Origin: CAKAHY01 sp041848045
Lineage (GTDB): Bacteria; Bacillota; Clostridia; Lachnospirales; Lachnospiraceae
Direction of reading: 5' to 3'
DNA: 48,891 bases
Assembly: GCA_041848045.1 (NCBI GenBank)
Contig: JBGZHY010000110.1
Location: forward strand, 1-48,891
Position numbers and translations under genes: made by a program. Below, one piece after another: positions 34,120 to 42,558 of this stretch (position 1 is the stretch's first letter; every line of letters starts with the position of its first letter). The notes beneath the pieces were generated by a model. That model saw only the letters and a program-made list of their open reading frames with translations. It searched no databases and was not told the origin of the DNA.

Positions 34120-35712
34120 TTACTCGTTAATGTAAGCGCCCTTTAAGTAACCGCTCTTAACAACCAATCTTACCTCGTTACCATCTTTTCTTGTACCGTT
34201 AGAAATGATAGTACCTGTTGTGTTTACAACAACAACCTTGTTTCCACTTGCCACACCAGCACCTGTTGCATTGTAGCGATTAGCGGAACCGGTGTACAGA
34301 AGATCCTTGTTTGGAACTGTCGTCTGAGTCTCTGTTGTTGTTCCCTTATACTTCCACCATGTTCTGTCAACCAGGCTCTCAGAGTTCAATGCCTTGATTA
34401 CAACGCCGTTAGAATCAACTTCGAATGCGCCGTAAATCAATTCAGAGTCAGCCTGAACCTTTCTACCGTTTACATAGTAGCCGTCCTTCTCCTTACCATG
34501 GATACCAACACCCTTGGTGCTTCCGGAAGCCTTGAACTTGAATGCATAGCTGTCGCCGTCGATGGTTACAGACTGGTTACCGGTCTGCAGATCACCGTTG
34601 TCTACGAAGTAGTAAACGCCGGTCTTACCAGCCGTTACGTTTCCAGCTGCTCTCTCTACACTTGCATAATCCTTAATCTTGTCTGCATTGTCAAGCTCTA
34701 CAGAGTTTGTCAAATCAAGACCGCTAGATGTAAATGTCAGATAACGAAGACCTGTTAACATCTCGCCGTCCTCATCAAAGAGGTACTTCTTACCGTTGAT
34801 GGTCTTGATTGCGCTGATGTACAGGTTACCCTTACCATCTGCATAGAACCATCTCTCTGTATCATCATCATAGTCAGGCTGATCGAAGTGCTCGCCAGGA
34901 ACAACCTTGAACCAACCCTTTACCTTCTTTGCACCCTCTTCAGGTGAAGAATAGTAGTTGTATGCGTTTGCGGAGCTTGCGTCCGTAGGTGTTGACCACC
35001 ACTCGCTTACCATCTTACCGTTCTCAGCAAATCTGTACTTCTTACCGTTAATGGTCTTCTCTTTTGCTTCTACTCTCTTACCGTTAGCCTGGAAATAGAA
35101 CCAGTAGTTCTGATCAGGATCATCATTGGTATTGTCTACCACTGCGATCTGCTTCCACTCGTTTGCCAGCTGTGCACCGTCATTGGAATCTCCCAAGTAG
35201 TAAACAGCGTTTGTCCAAGCCTCGTCACCGGTCTGTCTTGTAGAGCTTGCGTCTACCCAACCGAAGAGCATCTTACCCTCTGCGTCGAAAGCATACTTCT
35301 TGCCGTTGATGGTCTTGAAAGAAGTGTTGCCTGAGCTTGGAGCCTTGTAAGCCTTACCGTTAGCCTGGAAATAGTACCAGATTGTAGCAGGAGCCTCATC
35401 ACTGTCGTCAGAGCTGTTGTCTACCTCTACCCATCTGTTGGTTACCATAGCACCGTTAGAATCTACGTAGTAAACATTGTCATCGCTCTCTACGATAGCA
35501 TCTCTAACCATCTCGCCGTTGTCCCCAAGGTAGAACCAGTTATCTCCGGACTTAGCCCAGTCACCGGTTACCATGTTCTCGTTTCTATCGTAGTATACCC
35601 AAGTACCGTTCTCTTCCTGCCAGCCGGTAGCTGCGAAAGAGGTCATGGATGCACCGATAGCAAGTAATGCTGCAGCTGAAACAATTGCAGCTATTTTGGT
35701 TTGCTTTCTCAT
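34120..35712 (-). CDS. Secreted cell-wall-binding repeat protein
   Basis: A 530-residue exported protein. After a signal peptide ending near SFAA (residue 28) come choline-binding-type (CW_binding) repeats: pairs such as TWVYYDRNENMVTGDW and NWFYLGDNGEMV, then three copies of a unit of about 90 residues around TINGKKYxFxxxGxM (TINGKKYAF, TINGKKYRF, TINGKKYLF) and YYFQANGK or YFQANGKR. No catalytic domain or LPxTG anchor is seen, so it is presumably held on the wall by the repeats themselves. The start at 35712 gives a standard signal peptide; a GTG at 35724 is too close to GGAG. Codons are biased to AAC, AAG, TAC and GGT, suggesting heavy expression. The biological role is unknown. Confidence 0.82.
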   Translation of the reverse strand: MRKQTKIAAIVSAAALLAIGASMTSFAATGWQEENGTWVYYDRNENMVTGDWAKSGDNWFYLGDNGEMVRDAIVESDDNVYYVDSNGAMVTNRWVEVDNSSDDSDEAPATIWYYFQANGKAYKAPSSGNTSFKTINGKKYAFDAEGKMLFGWVDASSTRQTGDEAWTNAVYYLGDSNDGAQLANEWKQIAVVDNTNDDPDQNYWFYFQANGKRVEAKEKTINGKKYRFAENGKMVSEWWSTPTDASSANAYNYYSSPEEGAKKVKGWFKVVPGEHFDQPDYDDDTERWFYADGKGNLYISAIKTINGKKYLFDEDGEMLTGLRYLTFTSSGLDLTNSVELDNADKIKDYASVERAAGNVTAGKTGVYYFVDNGDLQTGNQSVTIDGDSYAFKFKASGSTKGVGIHGKEKDGYYVNGRKVQADSELIYGAFEVDSNGVVIKALNSESLVDRTWWKYKGTTTETQTTVPNKDLLYTGSANRYNATGAGVASGNKVVVVNTTGTIISNGTRKDGNEVRLVVKSGYLKGAYINE

Positions 35713-35783
35713 AATTGAATGCACTCTCCTTTTTCTTTTTTAATCTTGAAATCCTTTTGAAATTCCTAATTGCGTTCAAGAGT

Positions 35784-35816
35784 ATCATACTACGTCAAGC
35801 TGAAGCTTGCAAGCTT
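35784..35816 (-). promoter_or_regulatory. Promoter of the cell-wall-binding protein, with palindrome
   Basis: On the minus strand: TTGCAA (35807-35812), a 17-base spacer and TATGAT (35784-35789). The -35 box lies inside the perfect 14-base palindrome AAGCTTGCAAGCTT (35803-35816), a candidate operator. The leader is about 65 bases. Confidence 0.65.
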
Positions 35817-35930
35817 TTTTTGCAATCCGCAGTCCTCTTGATGACAAACACAGTATATAGCAATTGTTTTTATATTGCTATATATTTTCTTTATCTATTT
35901 TCTTACAAAAATATTACATATCTTAATGAC

Positions 35931-35959
35931 TTGTCCCTCCGGGAGCTTTGTGCTACACT
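35931..35959 (+). promoter_or_regulatory. aroK promoter
   Basis: TTGTCC (35931-35936), a 17-base spacer and TACACT (35954-35959), 40 bases before the shikimate kinase start. The AT-rich stretch 35817-35930 between the two divergent promoters holds no other feature that I recognise. Confidence 0.5.
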
Positions 35960-35999
35960 GAGAACATTCCAAAATCATACGATGCGAAAGGGGCACAGC

Positions 36000-36527
36000 A
36001 TGAGGGAGCCTGTCAATAAAAGCATTATTCTCTGCGGTTTCATGGCAAGCGGCAAAAGCAGTATCGGCAAACGACTTGCCGAAAGGCTGCAGCTGCCTTT
36101 TACGGATACGGACGAATATATTGTCCGCAAAGCCGGACGCAGTATTCCGGAGATTTTTGCCGCAGGCGGCGAAGCGCTCTTTCGGGATCTGGAGCACGAC
36201 TGCGCCAAATCCCTTATTCAACAGGAGCCGCAGGTTATCTCCACCGGCGGCGGCATGCTGACCTTTGCGCGAAATATCTCTCTTCTTAAGGATAAGGGAA
36301 TCATCATCTGGCTGGACAGAGATTTTGAGGAAATGTACCGGATCATCCGCAAAGACCCGAACAGACCCCTCGGCAGCAAAAGTAAGGAAGAACTCCTTGA
36401 CCTGTACCGGGTACGAAGCCTTTGGTACCGGGAAGCCGCCCATTTCAAAGTCCGCAACGAGGGCAGTATGCAAGACTGCGTACAAAAAATATGCCGCCTG
36501 CCGGGGCTGCCTAGAAACAAAGATTAA
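36000..36527 (+). CDS. aroK: Shikimate kinase
   Basis: A 175-residue shikimate kinase that makes shikimate 3-phosphate for aromatic amino acids. Walker A is GFMASGKSSIGKRLAE, the shikimate-binding Asp and Arg are in FTDTDEYIVRKAG and FRDLEHD, and the GGG loop is ISTGGGMLTF. Start at 36000 follows AAAGGGG; earlier in-frame codons lie in the promoter. It is alone, divergent from the surface-protein gene and convergent with an ABC-F gene. A GC-rich stem (36504-36511 with 36540-36547) and four T residues across its end may terminate it. Confidence 0.93.
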   Translation: MREPVNKSIILCGFMASGKSSIGKRLAERLQLPFTDTDEYIVRKAGRSIPEIFAAGGEALFRDLEHDCAKSLIQQEPQVISTGGGMLTFARNISLLKDKGIIIWLDRDFEEMYRIIRKDPNRPLGSKSKEELLDLYRVRSLWYREAAHFKVRNEGSMQDCVQKICRLPGLPRNKD

Positions 36528-36552
36528 GAAAGTCCTCCGGGCAGCCCTTTTC

Positions 36553-38106
36553 TTATATACGCAGTGCCCAGGCGGAACAGTCCAATACTCTGGCGGCAAG
36601 CCCTTCATAAAACTCCGGTTCGTGACAAATCAGCAGCATACTTCCCTTATAAGCCTGCAAAGCCCGCTTCAGCTCCGCCTTGGCATCCACATCCAAATGA
36701 TTGGTGGGCTCGTCCAGAAGCAGAACATTGCTCGCCCTGTTCAACAGCTTGCACAGCCGTACCTTTGCCTGCTCTCCGCCGCTCAAAACCCGCACCTGAC
36801 TTTCAATATGCTTGGTCATCAAGCCGCATTTCGCCAGGGCGGAACGCACCTCATACTGACTGTAAGCCGGAAAATCCGTCCAAATCTCTTCAATACAGGT
36901 TCTGGTATTCCCCTCCGGCATCTCCTGTTCAAAGTAACCGATTTCCAGATAATCTCCCAAATGTACTTCTCCGGACAGGGGCTTTTGTAAACCGAGAATG
37001 CTTTTGAGCAGCGTGCTTTTTCCAATGCCGTTGGCGCCGAAAAGCACAATCTTCTCCCCCCGCTCCATACGCATATTGATGGGTCTTGACAGGGCTTCTT
37101 CATAGCCGATGATCAAATCTTCCGTTTCAAAAATAAGCTTACCCGCCGTTCTCGCCTCTTTGAAATGAAACTCCGGCTTCGGCCTTTCCGCCGCCAACTC
37201 AATCAGCTCCATCTTATCCAGCTTTTTCTGACGGGACATTGCCATATTGCGGGTAGCGACCCTCGCCTTGTTCCTCGCCACAAAATCCGCAAGCTCCGCC
37301 CGCTCCTGCTGCTGTCTTTTGTATGCCGCCTCCAACTGGGACTTCTTTACCTCGTATACCTCCAAAAACTTATGATAATCCCCCACATAGCGATCCAATT
37401 TTTGATTTTCCATATGGTAAATGATATTCACCACGGAATTTAAAAAAGGCATGTCGTGAGAAATCAGCACAAAGGCGTTCTCGTACTCCGTCAGGTAACG
37501 CTTCAGCCATTCAATATGCACCGCATCCAGGTAATTGGTAGGCTCGTCCAGAAGCAGGATATCCGGTTTGGCAAGCAGAAGCTTCGCCAGCAGTATCTTC
37601 GTTCGCTGTCCGCCGGACAATTCACTGACATCCTTGTCAAGTCCGATGTCCTCGATTCCCAGCGCCTTGGCAACCTCTTCCACCTTGGCATCTATCATAT
37701 AAAAATCATGGGCGCTCAACAAATCCTGCAGGGTTCCGGATTCCTCCAGCATCGCTTCCATTTCCTCCGCTTCCGCCTCCGCCATTCTTTCGTAAATGGC
37801 ATTCATCCGCAGTTCTAGGTCAAACAAAAAGGAAAAAGCGCTCTTTAACACATCCCGAACGGACATCCCTTTTTCCAGCACCGTATGCTGATCCAGATAG
37901 CCGACCCGAACATTCTTTGCCCATTCCACCTTTCCCTCATCCGGCATCAGCTTATCCGTAATGATGCTCATAAAAGTGGACTTACCCTCGCCATTGGCAC
38001 CGATAAGTCCGATATGCTCTCCCTTTAACATTCTGAAGGATACATCCTGAAAAATAGCCCGGTCGCCAAAACCGTGGCTAAGATGCTCCACATTTAAAAT
38101 ACTCAT
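36553..38106 (-). CDS. ABC-F family ATP-binding protein
   Basis: A 517-residue soluble protein with two ABC ATPase domains and no membrane part. Domain 1 has Walker A GANGEGKST, signature LSGGQRTK and Walker B ILLLDEPTNYLD; domain 2 has GANGIGKST, LSGGEQAK and VLLLDEPTNHLD. They are joined by a charged helical linker (about residues 240-305). ABC-F proteins act on ribosomes as translation factors or antibiotic-resistance proteins. The sequence is nearest the YkpA/YbiT-type housekeeping group, so I do not assign resistance. It overlaps the DUF951 gene by four bases. Confidence 0.92.
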   Translation of the reverse strand: MSILNVEHLSHGFGDRAIFQDVSFRMLKGEHIGLIGANGEGKSTFMSIITDKLMPDEGKVEWAKNVRVGYLDQHTVLEKGMSVRDVLKSAFSFLFDLELRMNAIYERMAEAEAEEMEAMLEESGTLQDLLSAHDFYMIDAKVEEVAKALGIEDIGLDKDVSELSGGQRTKILLAKLLLAKPDILLLDEPTNYLDAVHIEWLKRYLTEYENAFVLISHDMPFLNSVVNIIYHMENQKLDRYVGDYHKFLEVYEVKKSQLEAAYKRQQQERAELADFVARNKARVATRNMAMSRQKKLDKMELIELAAERPKPEFHFKEARTAGKLIFETEDLIIGYEEALSRPINMRMERGEKIVLFGANGIGKSTLLKSILGLQKPLSGEVHLGDYLEIGYFEQEMPEGNTRTCIEEIWTDFPAYSQYEVRSALAKCGLMTKHIESQVRVLSGGEQAKVRLCKLLNRASNVLLLDEPTNHLDVDAKAELKRALQAYKGSMLLICHEPEFYEGLAARVLDCSAWALRI

Positions 38107-38300
38107 TCCTGATCTCCCGTTTCATCTTTGTATATCTGCTTAATGCTCTTTTCCAGCTTTATCCGCGGAATCATCAGCTGATGTCCGCAGCCCGTGCAAC
38201 GTATTCTGAAATCCTGCCCCACCCGCAGCACCTCCCACAGGCTATAGCCGCAGGGATGGGCTTTTTTCAGTTCCAGTTTATCTCCCGGCTTGATTTTCAT
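38103..38300 (-). CDS. DUF951 family protein
   Basis: A 65-residue protein of the DUF951 family, known by HPCGYSLWEVLRVGQDFRIRC followed by TGCGHQLMIPR. The HPCG, RCTGCGH cysteines and His suggest a small zinc ribbon. It is very common next to translation or chromosome genes in Firmicutes, with a nucleic-acid role suspected but not shown. Translationally coupled to the ABC-F gene. Confidence 0.9.
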   Translation of the reverse strand: MKIKPGDKLELKKAHPCGYSLWEVLRVGQDFRIRCTGCGHQLMIPRIKLEKSIKQIYKDETGDQE

Positions 38301-38343
38301 TTTGCTTTCTCCCGCTCTTTACCATAATACCGCTCTCGTCTTC

Positions 38344-39360
38344 CTACACTACCTCATTCAGAAACACGGAGCGGATGGTCTGCACCTGGGTATAAAACTC
38401 CTCCCCTTCTTTTTTGACGTAGCCAAAAAGCCAAGATGCCAGCTCCCCGATATCAAATTCCGGCACTTCCAGACTCTCCTCTTTCTCCAACTTTTCCAAA
38501 TAGGACTCATAGCGGCTGATGTTCCAAAGAAAGGTGCCGTTATTTTCCGGAATCATATCATCCCTGATTCTGATTTTAAAGCTTTCGATACTGCGCAGAC
38601 TGTCCGGCTTCAAACGGATATTCTTCATAAACTCCTTCAACCTGACAATCCGAAACATATAGGCCGGCTTATCTCCCGTTCGGGTAAAGGCATATTCATC
38701 CAGACAGATAAAATCTCTTTCCCTGCTTTCCTCTATCCCCCAGAAAGAACGGTAAGCCACCGGCTGAGCGTTGTGCTCATACACCTTAATATAGCCCTTT
38801 TCCGATTCCAGCTCCTTAAGATAGCGTTCAAAACCTTCCGCATCCCGAATACAGTATACATCATAATTGGACAGCAGATATAAATTCGTCAAAGCAATTA
38901 AGGCGCTTTTATCCTCAGGCACATAATCCCTTTCCGCCAAGCCTGCGGCATTTTCTTTAAAGCATCTTTCTGTATAGTGATTGACAAACACAAAACCGAA
39001 AGGCTCATAATAGGCGCGATCGGCAGGCAAAAGAAAGGTACAGGGCTTTCCCTCCTCGTGCATATCCCGCAGAAAACGCTCAATAAGCTGTCGCATCAAG
39101 CCCTGTCTGCGATAGGCAAGCCCGGTTGCCACCGCCACAACATAATCCAATCTGTATTCCCTGTCCAACAATTTAACACGATAGGGGTTCAAATGCGCCA
39201 TGGCGGCGATTTCCCCTTCCTTCTCGTACACCAGTATACGATTATCCTTTGTTTTTTCCCGATAATAATACTCCGTAAAAGAAGGACTGTCCTCATGAAA
39301 AGCCTCTTCATACAAGGCTCTGGACTTCTGCTTTTCCCCATCTTCCAAATATCGTATCAT
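38344..39360 (-). CDS. GNAT acetyltransferase, Eis-like
   Basis: A 338-residue protein with an N-terminal GNAT domain (VAVATGLAYRRQGLMRQLIERF, about residues 83-104, the acetyl-CoA loop) followed by a second GNAT-like and a sterol-carrier-like part, the layout of Eis proteins. Eis enzymes acetylate amines, sometimes aminoglycosides; here the acceptor is unknown. No evidence of resistance context. It lies 36 bases before the DUF951 gene region and just after a DUF2156 gene, a pairing seen in Firmicutes. Confidence 0.85.
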   Translation of the reverse strand: MIRYLEDGEKQKSRALYEEAFHEDSPSFTEYYYREKTKDNRILVYEKEGEIAAMAHLNPYRVKLLDREYRLDYVVAVATGLAYRRQGLMRQLIERFLRDMHEEGKPCTFLLPADRAYYEPFGFVFVNHYTERCFKENAAGLAERDYVPEDKSALIALTNLYLLSNYDVYCIRDAEGFERYLKELESEKGYIKVYEHNAQPVAYRSFWGIEESRERDFICLDEYAFTRTGDKPAYMFRIVRLKEFMKNIRLKPDSLRSIESFKIRIRDDMIPENNGTFLWNISRYESYLEKLEKEESLEVPEFDIGELASWLFGYVKKEGEEFYTQVQTIRSVFLNEVV

Positions 39361-39396
39361 TTGTCAAGCCCTCTTACTTTCCCCGTTCTTACAGCC

Positions 39397-40329
39397 TTAA
39401 AAATCCAGCTGCTCTATATAATACTTTCTGGCGTAGTCAATCGGATCATAGCTTTCCTTTGCCTTGCGCAGACCCTCAATCCCCAGATCATCCTCCCGAT
39501 TGACAAGCTCCACCTCCGGAAAGGCATTGCACAAAAATTCCTTGTTGATGAACTGATACAAGCCGTTTATCTCGGCATTGGCTTTTTCAATGTGAATAAT
39601 CGCCATATTGTGCCGCTCATTCAGACTGCCTACGGTAAAGGCTTCCAAAACGCCGTCTATGTATACCCCTGCCATCCGGATATCCAACAGCTTGCAGTTC
39701 AGCAAGACCTCATGCACTCCCGCCACTTCGGGATCCAAATGCTCTTCCACCTCCTGACCCTTGCGGATACGCCACTTGTCCAGAAACTTAAACACATTGT
39801 CGCGGTCCGAACATTCCAGGCGTCTGTATTCATAACGCCCCGCATAGTTTTTGGTGAAATTATTGTACAGATTCTTTTTCTTGTGGAGCTTCCTGCCCGC
39901 CAGACTGCGCAGACGTTCCCCTGCATACAGATAATCCTTTAAATCCGTTTCTTCTCTTAACAAAAACCTGTCGGCATCCGGTGCCAGGGCGGCTACCCCC
40001 TCGGCATCCGCCAAATGTATCTTAAACTTCTTGTGCAAAACCTGATTAAAGTACGCCACGGCGATATCGAAACAGTATGCCAGATCCTCTTCCTTGCACA
40101 GCGGCATGGCGGAATACGGTTCTTCCTCGTTTCCCATCAACCAGATTAAGCCCACGTCCTCACCCTGCCTTTTCACCACTGCCACACGCACATTATAATA
40201 ATCCTTCCAGATAAAACTTTCAAGGCTGACGCTGTCACAGGTTCTGTTGTCCCGCAGGCCGTAAAAACGGTTATAATAAGACATATCCTCCGCTCTTACC
40301 TTTTTAAACTCCAAATTTTCAATATCCAT
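39397..40329 (-). CDS. DUF2156 domain protein (aminoacyl-lipid transferase-like)
   Basis: A 310-residue protein of the DUF2156 (phosphatidylglycerol lysyltransferase C-terminal-like) group, with tandem GNAT-like halves. Seen: FYGLRDNRTCDSVSLESFIWKDYY near the N-terminus, the long LAGRKLHKKKNLYNNFTKNYA and, late, AIIHIEKANAEINGLYQFIN with ELVNREDDLGIEGLRKAKESY. No membrane flippase domain is attached, so it is not full-length MprF. Its substrate is unknown; amino-acid transfer from tRNA is a family hypothesis. Start at 40329 follows AAAGGA. Confidence 0.82.
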   Translation of the reverse strand: MDIENLEFKKVRAEDMSYYNRFYGLRDNRTCDSVSLESFIWKDYYNVRVAVVKRQGEDVGLIWLMGNEEEPYSAMPLCKEEDLAYCFDIAVAYFNQVLHKKFKIHLADAEGVAALAPDADRFLLREETDLKDYLYAGERLRSLAGRKLHKKKNLYNNFTKNYAGRYEYRRLECSDRDNVFKFLDKWRIRKGQEVEEHLDPEVAGVHEVLLNCKLLDIRMAGVYIDGVLEAFTVGSLNERHNMAIIHIEKANAEINGLYQFINKEFLCNAFPEVELVNREDDLGIEGLRKAKESYDPIDYARKYYIEQLDF

Positions 40330-40413
40330 GCTTCTTTCCTTTATTGTACATATTTCCACCAATTATAACACCAAAGCCCCGAAAATATTATTAAATATTT
40401 GTAAATAATTGTG

Positions 40414-40455
40414 CGCAATCAAAAAGGACGCTTTGATACGTCCCTTTTGATTGCG
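40414..40455 (-). terminator. Hairpin after the NitT/TauT-type binding-protein gene
   Basis: A 17-base inverted repeat with one mismatch (40414-40430 and 40439-40455) around an 8-base loop, 10 bases past the stop codon at 40465. The stem ends in an A/T block rather than a clean T run. The 84 bases to the DUF2156 start are AT-rich; only a TATAAT-like box is seen there. Confidence 0.7.
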
Positions 40456-40464
40456 TAAGCTCCC

Positions 40465-41667
40465 CTAATCGCAGCAGCTTACACCGGTCTTTTGCACAAT
40501 CGGCACGGTGGTTCCTTCCGCTTCTACCGGATCACCTACCGTAAGTCCCGGTATCAGTTCATCCGGACACACATTGGTATACGCCATTTCCAATACCGCG
40601 TCCGCACTCAGGTCTTTCTTGGTTATGATACCCAGTCTGATATAATCCTCGGCAATCTCCTTCAAGGCTTTTTCCGTGAAGGCATCGGAAAGTCCGAAAT
40701 GCAGCGTGTTCCATATCTGCAGCTGATTTGCCCTTTCGCCTGTCAGCTTATCATTGCTGTACATCAAATCCACCGCATCCTCGGAATACAGTCTGGCATA
40801 CTGACCCGCACGCTTAATCGCCATGGTCACATACTTTGCATGCACAGGATTTTTCTCAATAAATTCATTGTTCATCGCCGTCACGCAGCAGGCCTCGTCC
40901 TGAAATTCGGGGCTGGTGGTCAAAGAGCAGATACTGCGCATTTTATCCTTATAATTTGCCAGCACAAAATAATCGGAAAAAATGCTGGCATCCACCTCCT
41001 TATTTTCCAGAGCGGCTACCGTTGCGGCATTGTCTTCAATGTTCAAAAATTCCACTTCGGATGTAGGATCTACCCCATATTCATCCAGCAGTCTGTATGA
41101 GATATTCTGGTCGGAAGCTCCGATACCGTCATGTATCGCAAGCTTTTTCCCCTTCAAATCCGCAGCCGTCTGTATGGAGCTGTCAGCCGGAACATATATG
41201 GATTTGCATCCGATATGAGAGCCGCATACAAAGGTAATATTAACACCGTTGGTCACCGGAACCAGCATGGTAGCGATATGATCCGTTCCCCACATACACT
41301 GACCGGTTCCCACAGCCTCTACCACGGAACCTCCCTGCATATAGGTGGCATTGATTCCGTACTCCTGATAATATCCCAGCACCTCCGCCAAATACTTTGC
41401 GGATACACAGGCTCCCCCGTTAAAGAGATAATGAATCTCTTTTCCGAATACCGGCTCTTTTTTCATCGCTTCCCAATCCTCCGCGGAAACCGCCGCCGGC
41501 TTATCCGTATCCTGTGCCGCTGCAGATGTTTCCTGTGCTGCCGCCGCCGTTGTTTCGGAAACGGCTGCAGCGGCTGTGGTGCTCGTCTGCGCAGGCTGTG
41601 CACAAGCTCCCAGCACTGCCGTCATACAAAGTCCCAGAGCCAATACCGCTTTTCTTCTTAACTTCAT
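40465..41667 (-). CDS. NitT/TauT-type ABC transporter substrate-binding lipoprotein
   Basis: A 400-residue lipoprotein with lipobox LGAC (Cys at about residue 22), then an Ala/Thr/Glu linker. The body is an SsuA/THI5/NMT1-like binding protein: LAEVLGYYQEYGINATYMQGG, DLKGKKLAIHDGIGASDQN and DNAATVAALENKEVDASIF. Members bind sulfonates, nitrate, thiamine precursors or aromatic acids; the ligand is not deducible. Unusually, about ten further cysteines lie in the exported domain (GGACVS, TGQCMW, FVCGS, IGCKS, SICSL, EACCV, NVCPD) and the protein ends SCCD. The ATG at 41667 is used because an AAAGGGGAG site precedes it. Last gene of a permease-ATPase-binding protein operon. Confidence 0.85.
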   Translation of the reverse strand: MKLRRKAVLALGLCMTAVLGACAQPAQTSTTAAAAVSETTAAAAQETSAAAQDTDKPAAVSAEDWEAMKKEPVFGKEIHYLFNGGACVSAKYLAEVLGYYQEYGINATYMQGGSVVEAVGTGQCMWGTDHIATMLVPVTNGVNITFVCGSHIGCKSIYVPADSSIQTAADLKGKKLAIHDGIGASDQNISYRLLDEYGVDPTSEVEFLNIEDNAATVAALENKEVDASIFSDYFVLANYKDKMRSICSLTTSPEFQDEACCVTAMNNEFIEKNPVHAKYVTMAIKRAGQYARLYSEDAVDLMYSNDKLTGERANQLQIWNTLHFGLSDAFTEKALKEIAEDYIRLGIITKKDLSADAVLEMAYTNVCPDELIPGLTVGDPVEAEGTTVPIVQKTGVSCCD

Positions 41668-41723
41668 AACTCCCCTTTTCTCCTTTTTTCTGATCTTTTT
41701 ATCCGGCATATCCCAATGCCAAA

Positions 41724-41741
41724 AGCCGCAAAAAATCGGCT
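41724..41741 (-). terminator. Weak hairpin between the ATPase and binding-protein genes
   Basis: A 5-base stem, AGCCG/CGGCT, with an 8-base A/T loop and a short T stretch in the 105-base gap. It could act as a partial attenuator or RNA end protector, setting different levels for importer subunits. Weak evidence. Confidence 0.3.
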
Positions 41742-41772
41742 CTTTTTACATTTTTTCTTATCCCTGCGAAGT

Positions 41773-42558
41773 TTACACGGGCTGTTCTTTATACCCGCCG
41801 TAATGGAGGGTATCCAGTATCCGGTTTCTGTAAGCCACAAACTGCTCGGAGGAACGGTTTCTCGGGTAGGGGGCTTCAATCTCTATGTCCGCCACAACTC
41901 CGCCGGGATCCGCATCCATCACCAACACCCTGGTTCCCATATACACCGCCTCGTCGATGTCATGGGTCACCATAAGCGCCAACTGCCCGCTTCTGTGCCA
42001 GATCCGGAGTATTTCATCCTGCATATTCATACGGGTAAAGGCATCCAAAGCCCCCAAGGGCTCATCCATCAGCAAAATATCCGGCTCATTGATGAGAGAA
42101 CGCACCAAAGCAACCCTTTGCGCCATACCTCCGGAAAGCTGCCCCGGATAATCATCCCGAAAGGCCTCCAGCCCGATAATTTTGAGCATTTCATCTACTT
42201 TATTTTCATTACCCTTCAGCTTTCCCTGCATATTCAGCGGGAAGGCTATATTATCCCTGACGGTCAGCCAAGGAAACAGATTCGGCTTTTGAAAGACCAT
42301 GCCCCTCTCCGGAGATGGTCCCTCCACCAAGACGCCATCCACCGTAACCTTTCCCGTCGTAGGCTGTATCAACCCGGCAATCAGCCGCAGTATCGTTGAT
42401 TTTCCGCAGCCGGAAGGTCCCACTATGCTGATAAACTCCTTGCTTTGCATACGCAGATTTACCTCATGAAGGGCATGGGTCACCTCGTCCGCTTCAATCT
42501 TTGCAAAGCTTTTGGAAACCTTTTCCATTTTCAGCGTAATATTTTTTCTCTCCGCCAT
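41773..42558 (-). CDS. SsuB/TauB-type ABC transporter ATP-binding protein
   Basis: A 261-residue ATPase of the nitrate/sulfonate importer branch. Walker A GPSGCGKST, signature LSGGMAQRVALVRSL, Walker B ILLMDEPLGALD and switch VTHDIDEAVYMG are all intact. Its N-terminus (KVSKSF) and Q-loop (QKPNLFPWLTV) are typical of SsuB/TauB. The start at 42558 overlaps the permease stop by one base. It powers the permease encoded upstream. Confidence 0.94.
   Translation of the reverse strand: MAERKNITLKMEKVSKSFAKIEADEVTHALHEVNLRMQSKEFISIVGPSGCGKSTILRLIAGLIQPTTGKVTVDGVLVEGPSPERGMVFQKPNLFPWLTVRDNIAFPLNMQGKLKGNENKVDEMLKIIGLEAFRDDYPGQLSGGMAQRVALVRSLINEPDILLMDEPLGALDAFTRMNMQDEILRIWHRSGQLALMVTHDIDEAVYMGTRVLVMDADPGGVVADIEIEAPYPRNRSSEQFVAYRNRILDTLHYGGYKEQPV

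Noticed and set aside
36553..38106. Antibiotic resistance role for the ABC-F protein
   Set aside because: Its linker and motifs look like the housekeeping YkpA/YbiT-type group, and no resistance genes or mobile signals surround it.
38977..39942. Plus-strand open frame of 321 codons across the acetyltransferase and DUF2156 genes
   Set aside because: Spans two genes and their gap on the opposite strand; composition is of an antisense frame.
38344..40329. Adjacent GNAT and DUF2156 genes as a drug-modification island
   Set aside because: They are ordinary chromosomal families in Firmicutes, with no mobility genes or unusual base composition nearby.
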